In this document: positions 27,077 through 38,927 of the stretch, in pieces
Layout: every line of letters begins with the position of its first letter
How positions within the stretch are numbered: position 1 is the stretch's first letter
From: Helopsaltes ochotensis
Taxonomy: Eukaryota; Chordata; Aves; Passeriformes; Locustellidae
Reading direction: 5' to 3'
DNA: 64,000 nt
Assembly: GCA_013400155.1 (NCBI GenBank)
Contig: VXBM01000134.1
Coordinates: 775,298 to 839,297, forward strand
Program-made: the position numbers and the translations under genes
The notes under the pieces: model-generated
Told to the model about the DNA's origin: nothing
Seen by the model: only the letters and a program-made list of their open reading frames with translations
Database searches by the model: none

Positions 27077-27116
27077 ATGGGCAACCAGCCGGGCAGAGCG
27101 GAGGAGCACGAGCAAG
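27077..27116 (+). CDS. SPECC1: SPECC1 alternative first coding exon (N-terminus MGNQPG)
   Basis: The ATG at 27077 (G at -3, G at +4) lies at the downstream edge of the CpG island. It encodes MGNQPGRAEEHEQ and then one base before the donor CAAG|gtgtgt at 27117. The exon thus exits in phase 1, the same phase as the 16653-16791 exon, so both can splice to 45436 and give Gly followed by TVSAAKRTGIPAPRE. This isoform would replace the first 95 residues with 13. MGNQPG fits the PROSITE myristoylation pattern: Gly2, an allowed Asn3 and small Gly6. Human SPECC1 is known to have alternative 5' ends (the NSP5a and NSP5b forms, from memory). The 5' boundary is undefined because of the gap. Confidence 0.75.
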
Positions 27117-30100
27117 GTGTGTGCGGGCGGCGGCACCGCGGGGAGGGCGTTTTGTTCTCGGGGCTCCCGCTGAGCCGGCACAGGGCTGGTGTCACAGCGA
27201 ATGCCCTGGCTTCAGCCTACTGGGGACACTGCTGCTGTTCGCCTCGTGAATGCGGCTTTATTGCCGTTCCCTACCTGAGATCACAGCACCGTTCCTTAGG
27301 GGAGCTTTTCTGAAAGGAATCCTTTGGAACAGAATGCCTGCAAGGGAGGGACCCGCTTCACTGAGAGATTTTTTTTTTTTTTCTTCGCAGTCTGCATGAT
27401 GCAGCTAAAAAGTTACAAAGCCGATGTAGTGATGTACATAAAACTTGTCAGGATCTGCAGCTTGGCTGTGTTAGCCTTCACTATTGTTCGTGGCCTGAGG
27501 CCTGAAATTTTCCAGGCCTTAGAATTTAAAATGATGCCTTTGTGGAAGGTCTCCCACCATTGTCCTTTCAGAAGTGTAGTGCTCTGCATGTTAATCAGGA
27601 GCAGATTTCATAGAAAGCTGAGAGCTGGTATCAGGTAGATCGCATTCCCCGTGTGCCAAATGTCTGCACCGTACACCAGCACGGCTGCTAATTTGTTCCT
27701 GATGCCGTACTGCTGCTTCGGTTGCCTTCTGATTTATTCTGCTTCTTTCTCAAATGCTGAATGAGAGGGGAAACCCCGTAGGTCCACTAATTTCTGCTGC
27801 TTATTTCTCAGTTTCTTTCCGAATTTAGAACCCTCTAACACACATAAAACCGCAATCGGTTGTATTTCCTGGCACTCTGTTTCTCGCTGTTGCCATGGGA
27901 ATTTCATTCACAAAATGCCATTAAAGTTGTTATTGCTTGATCGGGGGTTTCTATGACTTCGGGTAGATATGTAGGTATTGTTTTAAGAGCAAACACAAAT
28001 GTTCCTGATCTCTGGTACTGTTGGCCAGGGCTGCAGTGCTGCTCAGGGACCTCACAATAGATGTGCCAGCGAGTGCTGGAACAGCAGTGAGGTGTAGTGA
28101 GAACTCTCTAGCACTATGTTAATCACCGGGCTAATGAAGAACACAAAAGCTGCCAGTATCCAGTCACCAGAAGAAATGCTGCCCTAAGGGAAAGTGAAAC
28201 TTTAGGCTGAAGAGTATGGCTGCCTACATCCCTAGCCCCTGAAATCTGCTGGCCACTGCCAGCCAGTGAAGTTTTGCTGAAGCTAAACGTGTCATTTAGG
28301 AGGGGTAGTACTGATAATAAATTAAGGGAGAGCTGGAAAATGGCCCTGGGACATACAAGTGCCGACTTCTGATCAGTTGGAGCAAACAGACTCTGATTTT
28401 GCAGGGCCATTTGAACAGCTTATTGCTGTTAACACAGATGATAAATGAGTGTGCAGACCCCATGTGGGTTTGAAAAATCTCTTTCATCCTTTGTTTTCTC
28501 TTGATTTATTTTTTTGTTGAAGAGGAAAGAGTTATACTTCTGTTGCACCTAAGCAGTTTTTAAGCTATTCTCAATTTTTAAGTGTAGGCTGTAGTAGGTC
28601 TTGTTTGAAAGTCCTCACTATTTGTAAGGTATGAGTAGGACTAAAAACCAGCGTTTTGTATTGAACTATGTGTTCAAAACTCCAGTGTTTAACCATGAAA
28701 AAGACTCAGGAACATTCCTGCTGACAAAAAGCAAAAAAAGATCTGACAACGTATTCCTTATTGCATGTGAGAGCTCCGGCTTTGGAGCTCAGAGTTCATG
28801 TTTTTGACAGCGAGGATGCAAAAACCTGCTTCCCACATCAGAATGTGATACGTCTTAGTATCTCTGAGTTTTGTTTCTGCGTGAGTGAACTTCATTCAGC
28901 TCTCGTTCAGGAACCACCAACATCTTGAACAACTGTGGTGCTTCTAAGCCTGTGTTTTGGAATAACCAGGCTGCACCCCAGGAATGGGTTGCTTTGTTGA
29001 TCTAGCTCGTGAGCCAGCTTTAGCAACAGATAAGACCATTTTGACCTGTTTCCCTGAGCATGAAGTTCAGGGTCATCTTGTTTGTCTACTTTCTTAGGAA
29101 ACTTTATGGACATCTTATGGCTCATGTCCAAGTCTTTCACCCCAAACTTACCATCTTGGGGTGCTGGGGGCAGCTTTGTTCTTCCTCTTAGTGTGAATGG
29201 GCACTGAAGGCTTTAAAAATCTGATCCTGTTATGATATAGGTTATCGTTTCAAAATACTTATTTTCACGTATTTATGAGAGTGTTCTGTACTTTAACGGG
29301 TTTTCCTATTTAGTGTAGATTCTGGGTGGGCTGGTCAGTGCAGTCCAGGAACAAGAAGGAAATTATTGCCTCCAAGCTGAGCAGTTGAAAGTTAACACAT
29401 TAATAGTACAGGAGAATCACAGAACTGGGATTGACTGAGCAAGGGGCTGTGGCAAGGAGAAGACCGAGGAAAGAAATCCACTGCTGGTGTCTGATGGGAA
29501 TGTTTTGAACAGAAGATAAGACACTTAACAGCCCAGTATCATCTCAAATTAATCTCCATCTTCCTAAGAGTGTAAGAATGTCTAACAAGGATTTGAGAGG
29601 ATTGCTTGTAATAACATTAAATTCTATAGGCTTTTCTTAGCTTCTAATTTAAAACTTACTTTAAACAGCTTGTCCAATAATTTTTGAGAGCTTTGTGGTG
29701 TGTGACCCAAGTTTGCATCACTTCTTTGCCAAAACTCTGCTCCTTGCAAGGGGTTGGTTTTCCTGATATACCCCAGGTGTATCAGGATGTTCATATGCTC
29801 TGAATGTTCATATTTTTAAAACCAGTGGAGCTTTTAGAATGAAAACACCTATAAAGTAGTACAGAAAATGATATGAAAGGCAAGTGAATATTGCAGCAGT
29901 TTATCAACTGAATTAGTTTGCTGCTTTTGGAACTGCCTACCCAAGCTAAGGGAAGAGTGTATACAAACAGAGGCCAGAGCACCTGTGGAATAGCTGGAAC
30001 ATTTCCTGGGAGTTGTATGGAAGAATCCAGAGTTATCCAGTGCACCGTGTTTATTGGGAGAAAGCCTTTCAAACATAGTTTGCCTTGGAAACAGAGAGGC

Positions 30101-33100
30101 CTCCTGTTATTTCTGAAGAGGAGCACTGACGTTCTTTGACACTGGTTGACACGGTGATGGGGGGGTTGTTTATCCTCTAAACATCTGCAGGTGATGGATG
30201 ATGAATATCTTTGGGAAGAGGTGGGAAAAAGTGACTCAATACCCACAAAAACTTTCGTGAAAGAATCGCTTGAATGGGAAATGTTAACTTCTCGTGTTGG
30301 AACAAGGTGACGGGTGGGGTTATCCAAGGGTTAGGCTTTTTTTGGGATTGTGTTTATTTGTAAAACATGCTTACATGGCTTGGATGAGAATATCGAGTGT
30401 CAGTGCGTGCACTGAGTCAGTATTGATCTGTTTTCTTAGGTCTGTTTTGTCCTGGCCCAGGGGTGGCTTCATTTGAGTTTGAGGAAGTCAATTTTTCCGT
30501 GTAAAACATAGGAGACTTTGAAAATAAATACCATTGTAGAAATACATGTTCTTGTGATTTCTGTTCTTTGTTTTCAGGGTGTGTAGTCAGATCTTTTCTG
30601 GGTGCTCTCTCTAGTCTCCCTTTCTTCCAAACATAGGAGCTGTTCATTTAAACTCTCTTGGATGTCAGAACACCGTTTCTGCCAAGCAAGGGCTCAAGAG
30701 ACCAGATGAGTTTAATGATGGTGTGGGGGGAAGGGAGGGAGGAGAGAGGGGCCAGCAAAGCTAATGAATCACATAACAGCTTTCATGGAAATACCGACAG
30801 CAAGTCATGTCCTCTTGGAGCTCGGGCAGCGAGCCATAGACCTTTTGTTCCCAGTGGAGCCAACAAACCACAGTTTGCTCTCCACTGGATAGTTTAATTC
30901 CTTAGTCACCTCTTCCTCCCACAAGTCATTCTTGCACGGGGGGTTTAGAAATGCTCTCATTTTTCAGAGTAGTAACGCACTGCTGATTAAACTGGTATTG
31001 AAGAAGTTTATTTTCCCCTGGAGAGTAATTTTTCCTTGACTTAAGCTTTTCTTCCAAGGCCAGTGAGGGCCAGCTCTGTTGATTGGTCTCGTGAGGTGAC
31101 TTGACGGGACTGACATGATGAAATGATTTCAGAAGGGCTGACAAACATGTCAGGCAGTGGCAGTGTCTCCTCTGCTCCCAGGCCAGTGAAACAGAAACAG
31201 CCAGGCACTGTCACAGTCTGGACTGACCTCTTAGAGGAACTCAGTCATGCGTGTGAGTAACTTACCTCTGGAATTATCTGAGGCAGCGTTAAGTGATAAT
31301 CTGAGGTCCCCCGATTCCCAGTTGAAAGGCTGATGAATGCTGAATTAATGGAAAAGACCAATAATAAGATCTCCTGCAGTACAGGCCCTTCCCAGCAGTT
31401 TTCTGCCCTGGCTGGGAGGATGTGCTGAGTGGGAGTGCTTTCTCCATGGGCAGGATGACAGCTTTTACAAGAAGAACTTTTAGGGCATGGCAGGCAGCAG
31501 GATGTGGTTTATGCATTTTGTGTGAGATTAATTTCCATCAGCAAAACAAAGCCATTTTTGGATGAAGGCAGGGAGCTTCTGGGAATCCTGCTGAATGAGC
31601 TGGTCAGCAAAAACTTTGTCCTGTGGGTCCAGAGCTCTGGACTGAGCTTTTGCCCCAGTGCTGGTGGTGTTTTAGGACCTACCAGTGGTAGATCTAACGT
31701 GATAGTAAATGTAAAAGCTAATTTTCTAGAGAATTGTTTCATTAGTTTAGTTAATGTGCTTGACAGCTGCAGAGTGACAAGGAAACAGCCTGGGGATGAT
31801 TGTGATTGTGTTGGTTCTGACACAGCATTAAATGACTTGAAAGAGGGAAAAGGGTGAAAGAAGAAAGGAATGATGCTGGTATTGGGAAAAAGAGAAGCTT
31901 GCCTCTTTTTGTTTGGATTGCGTTTGGCTCCTCAAGATCTTGAAGTTGTAAAGCTGGCCAAAAAGATTTGAGCAAGTATTGCCCCTTGGTCTTCTCAGTG
32001 AAAGCTGCCAGAGCCCTGGAGGTACTGAGGAGTTTATTTGGAAGCAGTCCTGTGTTCTGGACCTTCTTCCAGTATTTCAGCAAAGTAATTGATCTGGTTT
32101 TTTTCTCTTTTCAATTCCTCCCCAATTTTACTAATTTACTCTTCATAAAATCTGATTTCCACAGGGAATGTAGCTTTCAAAACAACATGAGATTGTAAAA
32201 CCGAGGCAAGAGTACTTCTCTGATTTTGTACTGCATTGCTTGAGGAGAACTTAATTTGATTTTTCTGTGATTCTCACAGACTGACACTAGAAGACGGACA
32301 AATATTTGATATTTTCATTATTTTCTAATACTTTCCCATTCTGTATCTACAAGCAATTTGAGCATGATGATTGAAGATGATCTAAAACTGAGATCTCTGA
32401 TGAATTGTGTAGACACTGTTAGATTTTCCACGCATCAGCTTTATTTCTTCCTATAATCCAAAGCAGGCATGTGTTCACAGACCTCGTTGGAATGTTCCAT
32501 CCATTACATTTCATGAACTGTTTTTCCACAAGCATCAATAGATATGGATTGCATGTTCTGAGGCAGAGCACTCTGCCCTTGTGTGCTGTGTGATCATCGG
32601 TCGGTTCTCTCAGGCTATAAATTACATCAGAGCTGCAGCTTCCTGCCCTTTTCATCAGGCTCTGGAGCACACAGCTAACAAGCTCTATATTTTTATCAGC
32701 AGCAGAATTTACATTTGAAGTTCTTACAGGCAAATTTGATATTCATCACTGGAAAAATGCACTCTTGGGAAACCACAGGGCTAACATGAGGGTTGCAGGG
32801 TTCAGTTCTGAGCATGTGTAGGGGATGTGTTGGCTGAAACAGGGACATACATTTTCCATTTGTTAGCAGCTCTGTAGGCTTTGTGTCTTGGTTGGAATTT
32901 ATTCAGTTGCTTAGGAAAACTGTTGGGAGCAAAGCAAATGTGTCCATATCCCATGAGCAGAGTTAGGTTCCACTCACATTCCTGTGCTGGTGGATGCTTT
33001 GGTGCTAAGTGTTAAAAATCATTGCTACTCAGGCAAGTAAGAATTTTACCAGCAACTTCAATGAAATCATATTTATTAATGTATAGAATGAAAATGGCTT

Positions 33101-36100
33101 TAGGGACAGGGTGCGGTTAATCCTCTGACACATTTTACTTATGTTGGATGACTTTTCTTTCTTCCCCAACTGAATTAAGAAATCCCATTCTATACTAAGG
33201 ACGGAAATTGGTTTTAATCAGTCTGAAATACGTAGAATGCAAAGGTGGCTTCATCCCTGCATCTGGAGGATATTCTTTTGTATTTTTCGCACCCTAAAGG
33301 TTTTCTGCATTTTGCCATTGCAGCATTTATACTGAAGATGTAGAAATCCTTTTGATACCAAATAATTATGCTCATATAATCCCTTTTATAGGAGTTGTTT
33401 CCACAAGGGTGTGGATAATGATAAATTCGTTGGCAGGAACTGAGTTCTCTGCAATATGGGAAAGACCTTCAAAAGTATAACTGAATACTGACTCTCATAG
33501 ACAAAAATGCTTACGATTCCTGAAATAAAACAGAGGTAATTCCCTGGGCTTGTGCAGAGCAGAACCAACTCAGCATGGGGTTCATTAGTCATAATTAACA
33601 GCTGGTAAGTGGGGATGAGATTCCATGAACAGGAGTCATTCCAGGACTGGTATTCTCTCCTTGGAAAGCTCCTCCAGAGTGCAATAGCTCTGGTGTTGTC
33701 TATCTGCAATAATGTGAAATAGTTGCTAAATTGCAGCCTTTTAGAGAACATGTTGCATTTTTCTTATTTAAGGCTAAATTGTCAAAAATCCTGGGTTTTT
33801 TTCAGAAAATAAAAAGCATTAAAAAAAATTCTGTGACCAAAGGGAAAGTGGTTCAAAGTCTTGTTCCTTCCCCAGAGCATGTAGTGTCATCTGTAACACT
33901 GGGAGAGGATGAGGTGGTGGTGTCATGTCCATCCCCATCTGGAAACATTCCTTGAATGGAAAGTGTTCCAGAAAAGTGGTGCAATTCATTTCAACCTTCA
34001 AAGGCTTTTAAACCTTTGCCTGATGGAAGGCTGTGTGCTCAGGACAGCCTGTTTTCAGCTGACAGAGCAACGCACAGAAATATTTCCAGTCAGGCCTCCT
34101 TAAAGTCCATGGCAGTAACTCTGCTTAACCCGAAGCCACGGGTCCTGGGATTACAATTTTGCCACGAGGTGGGAGGCACAGAGCTGTGAATGTGTTTTTC
34201 CAGGCTTTTCCCAGAGCAAAAGCTGGTCAGGGTGGAGGTGTCAGAAGGGAAGAACCCCTCTTTGACAGGCTGAGGACATTTCCTCAATCCTTATCTTCTA
34301 GATCTTGAGAAATGCTCTCATAAAACCTCGTTGAGTTTGAAGAATGGACTGATCATGTTAAGAATTACTCTCAGCCTCCTCCACACATAGTTTCTTTGAG
34401 GCTGCTTGACTGTGGAAAATCTTTGACTGATCTTTTAATTAAAAGCTCTTTTTTTTTTTTTTTTAACCAAGGAGTTGAAGCTCTTCCTGCTTTGAAGTGG
34501 GCAATGTTTTATAGATAAACATCTCATTATGTTATGAGCTTTCTCCTCTCCCCTTGTGTCTTATTTCTTTTCCTGATGTGTCTCATCCTGTGTTGATAGT
34601 TCTGATGATTTCAGCCCAATTCCCAGTATTGGCTGTTCCAGCTCCCTTAGCTCTGTGCTGGGCTGAGCTGAAGCTCTGGATGAGTCCCTGCTGGAAACTA
34701 AATCGGAGCCCTTTCTGCACCCCCTCACAGAAGCAGGCTGGAAATGATAATAAAACTGGGTTTATTATGTGGCCATCACATTTCAGTAAACAAAAGGCAG
34801 TTGTAACGCCAGTGCAATGCAAACTGGTTATTAAGCATTAAGCAAACAATTAAAAAAAAAAAGCTTCTAGCTTTTAAGTTCTGCCCTTTTAGGAAAGGAA
34901 GAGGAACCTCCTTTCATGTTTCCATTTTTGATCCCTTTCTCTGTCCTTCTGGATTAGCAGGGTTTGGGAATTCATGAGGAAAGGAGTTCTTTTGGCTCAG
35001 TCACTGCTGGTCTTTTGGCCAAGTGTGGGGCAGCATTCCTGAACTGGAGGGTTGGGATCACGGATTCCTGACACAAAGCACTCCACAGCAGTGCTCGGAG
35101 AGGCATTTTTGGCTTCTTTTCTTCTGTGATGGCTCTGGTCCCTCACTGGGAAGAGCAAAGAATTAGAGCAGGATCCACCTTTACAAAGAAGGCAGAAGGG
35201 TGATAAAGCCCCTCATGCAGGTATCTCTGTCAGTTCCATGATTCAATCCTTAGCGTGGCCTCCTGAACAGTTAAATAGATTGAGTAAATTATCCTGCTAA
35301 TTGTGAAAATGTTGGCTATTAAGCATTTCTCCTCTTACAATCTGTTTGGTTACCTTTGTGCTTGTGGAGAGATGTCAGATTTTGATGGTTAGAGGAGAGA
35401 TCCACAGCACCTGACTTGTCTGGAAGGAGCAGGGTTCTCACTGTTCCTTCCAAGTGGATTCTTGGGGAGGTTTTAAGAAACTCCTTCATTAACTTGAGCC
35501 ACAGATCACGTTCTGTTGTGACAAGCGCTGTGCATGGAGGAGCACATCTACTGACGGCCACCGTTAAGTGAGTTGGTATGGTTAGATTTAGGGTTGGTTC
35601 GTTTTGTTTGCTTTTTAATTTCCTGTACTTCTCAAAACACTCAGCACTGGTATTTTATCCATTATAATTGTATTTCCCAGAAATGGAAGTACAGCTGTTT
35701 TATCAGCACTGTTAACCCAGCCATGGCTGAGTGAAGGACTTCTGGGCTGGATTAGCTGGGAGGCTAAGAGGAGAATTACCTCCTTGTCTGCAAGCTAGAA
35801 TCAAGGAAAACTCTGGGATTCTTAGCCTAGCTAGTGGTCGTTTACCTCAGGAATATTCCTAGTACAGCCGTAGGAGTTGACAGATTATGTCTCTGCTTCA
35901 TCTTCAAGCAAATCCCTGCTTTTTCTGAGCAGCACGTTCTGGGGGATGAGTTATTAACTCCAAGGATGTTTGCCACAGCAGTTGCTAAAAACCTTCTGGA
36001 AAGCAGAAGCCTCAGATCTAAAACAAATGAAACTCCAAACTTACCAACCAGATCAAACAAAAAAATCCCTCATTTCAGTGAAACAGCAGAGATTTTGTCC

Positions 36101-38888
36101 CTCTTTGCATAAAAAATTGTATTTATGGGGGTTTTTTTAGTAACAATCATTGTCTAAAAAACCGCCAGAATGGAGTTTGGCTTAAAATTGATTAAGCTGT
36201 AGGTATGAGATGATTATTATACCTGATCCTATCGTGTTTTTACAGGTGCATAGGCAGGAAATATTCCAGAACCAACAAAATCAGGAAGCGTCATAATACA
36301 CAGAAATCCCAATAATTTTGGTGCACTAATGTCGCACGTATATAGAGTCAAGCCCCCCTTAAAGGAATATAAAAATTATGTACTTTTTAAAATAATGAGC
36401 TTTGACGGTTGTGGAAATTATAAATTTGCAATAAAGCCAGTAAGTAGGGGTACTTCATTTGAAAAAGGGCGAATTCTCTAGTTCTGTAACTTTCACCAGA
36501 TTAATTTTGAGATAACGCTACACCCTGAAAGTTTTAGTCATTCTTTTGTGGGGGGGTAGACAAGGGGTATAACTTGGAGCTGACTAAAGTTTTTGGCAGG
36601 CCCGGTGGTATTAACAGTTCCAAAAAAAGTAGTGTTGAGTTTACCGTAGGGATCTTCCAGCAAGTGTAGGATATAGAGTTTCCCTGAACATTTGCTTTGG
36701 ATGGCTCAGTGTTTGTTATGCCAGGTTGCTGGGTACTCCAGAAATCCAAAGCAGCTCAGGGGTCAATTCCACCCCACTCACGACCTGCACCAATGATGGG
36801 AGTGTTGGTGATTCCATGGGGTTTGTGTCCCTCATTTTGGGGTTGAACACGGCAGCACCTCGTGATTCTCTTGCTGCCAGAGCCTTATGGAGCCCCTTGG
36901 GTGCTCCTTGACTCTTGAGCAGATTAGAAAGTTTTTATTTGCGAGAGCAAAGACTGGGCAGGCACAGAGCAGTTCTTGTCTCCCAGCTCAGCCAGTTCAC
37001 TTTCTTGATACATCTTTGGTCCTGAGATTTGGGAGCAAAAGTTGCCTCTTGTGGCAGAGCCTGCACTGCTTTTGTACTTCTGGGTTTAAAAATTTTACTC
37101 TGAACAGGGATTTCCAGGTTTGAGTTTTTTGTTTCAGTTTAAAAACTTTCAGGAAACTCAAGTAAACAGCATCAAAACTGTTCAGAGGGACTCTTTTGTG
37201 TGGACACAGGCAAGTCTCTGAGGGTAAAGAGATTTTAACTGCTCTTGCTGTTATTCAGAGAGGAATTGTCTGTGAGCAGGCCATAAAGAGCAGAGAAAGT
37301 CAGCTGAAATTCACAATGAGACTTTGTGAGCAGGGTTTTGATCAGATCTCGTCTCATTTACCTTCTGAATGCGACCTTGTTTCCACTGTAATAGAATTGA
37401 GCTGTGACAAAGTGAACTTGAAATTCAGTTCTTGTGACTGTGCTGAGCTTGGAACCAGCAGATACTGAGTAGAGTTGATCTTGTTCTATTTTCATTTTAA
37501 CACTTTTCTGGAAGAGTTAAATGTGACTTTCTGTGCAAGGACAAGATGACAGAGTTATTGATCAGGTGAAAAGAAAATGCGTGTGCTCATTTCTTAATTG
37601 TGCAGCAGGCATTTTTCTCTTTTAAAACCACCATAAAACTTACGGGGGTCTTTTCTGGATTCTGAATACTTGTTTAGATGGTAAAATTTGAACTAAATGG
37701 AGATGCTTCAACTCTAAGGTCGTCTCTACTATTGGGTTGCATTCCTGCTCTGGGAGAGTCTCTTCTGGTGGCCACCCTTGAAAAGAATGTCCTACCAATA
37801 GTTCATCTGCAGATTTAAACCACTGACAAGTAGTTTTGTCATGACTTAGTCTTTAAGTTACCAAAAGTGACTTTTCTTGTGTGCATTTTGCACTCCAGAT
37901 CTCTACACTCATATTTCTTACTATAAAAATCAGCCAACCTTTACCAAGCGTTCAGCTCAAATGTCAGGGGTCTCTTAGTCTTAAATTAGGAATTACTCAG
38001 ATCAAGATGCTTATTGCTGCTTTTATTTTTTCTTTGCTAATGTAGCTTTTTCAGTACAGTCATCTTTTGTTCCCTAATACTTTGTAATACAATTTTTACT
38101 TCTCTTTGGTCTCTTATTCTTACCCTCCATCTCAAATATCAGTACCTGAGTCGCTTTCCTGCACTCTCCATGATGATTACATAGATCCAAATCTTTGCAT
38201 TAAGCCTTTTAGCCCTTTCCTCCTGTTGCATATTGTGCCTGTTCCACAGACAATGCAATCAGGGAGGCCAGACAGTCCAACAGGCCATTAAAATGATTCA
38301 GAAAAAAAGTTAATGTTTTAATTACTCTTAGTCTGTGTTTGCTAAGTGAGTAAAAGGCCTTGTTGGAGCAGAAGCTTCTATATATAATTAGTGCTGGATT
38401 ATCAAAACCACATTTGCTGTTCTGGACCCATCTCCTTGTCTTTTTTTAAAAGCTAGGTGGAGTACAAGTGAACCTTCCCAAGGAGTTGCTGACCTGTGAA
38501 GGTGTTGGCTCTATGACTAACACTCTGCAAACAGACTGATTAATTCGGAAGAACCACGACTGGCCAAGCCTTGCTTTGCTTTGTTTGCTGCTGCATAAAG
38601 AGCAGGTAGCAGAGAGCATTGTCCCTTCTGTAGGACAACCCTAAAAGGGATGGAAAATGGTGCGCCCCTCTGAGTTTTTGAGGATTATTCAGAGGAGTAT
38701 CCAGTGCTGTTGTCATGGAAGAATGCTGACAGCGATCCCGTTCAGCTCATTCCCTTTGTGTACCAAGCAGATCAAGCCGTGATACTTTGCCACAGTACAA
38801 TAGTGTCATTCTTTGTCCTGACTTTTGCCTAAACCAGTGGTGGAACAGAAGTTTCAGCCATTTCACTCTCCAATACAAAGTTCTAAAC

Positions 38889-38927
38889 AGCTCAAGCAGT
38901 TTTGAAAATATCAAAACTGCTTGAGCT
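38889..38927 (+). repeat. Perfect 17-bp inverted repeat (hairpin)
   Basis: Arms agctcaagcagttttga (38889-38905) and tcaaaactgcttgagct (38911-38927) are exact reverse complements, separated by the 5-nt loop aaata. The hairpin is intronic. It is shorter than a typical miRNA precursor. It may be a young palindrome or the terminal palindrome of a small transposon, but no element ends were identified. Confidence 0.95.

Larger units (their letters stand above)
26640..27140 (+). promoter_or_regulatory. CpG island, candidate alternative SPECC1 promoter
   Basis: This is a strongly GC- and CpG-rich block inside an otherwise AT-moderate intron, and by far the densest CpG cluster in the window. It has several GC-box-like hexamers (GGGCGG, for example near 26995 and 27123) and no clear TATA box. 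It is broken by an assembly gap at 26850-26921. It ends in an exon with an ATG, a strong Kozak context and a GT donor, so the direction of transcription is inferred to be +. The transcription start is not visible and may lie within the gap. Confidence 0.8.

Noticed and set aside
26508..27195. Long open frames across the N gap on both strands
   Set aside because: They are open only because Ns translate as X and because the region is stop-poor GC-rich DNA. No domain is visible.
33885..33990. Possible CR1-like segment (gatgaggtggtggtgtca)
   Set aside because: The resemblance is short and interrupted, with no supporting flank.
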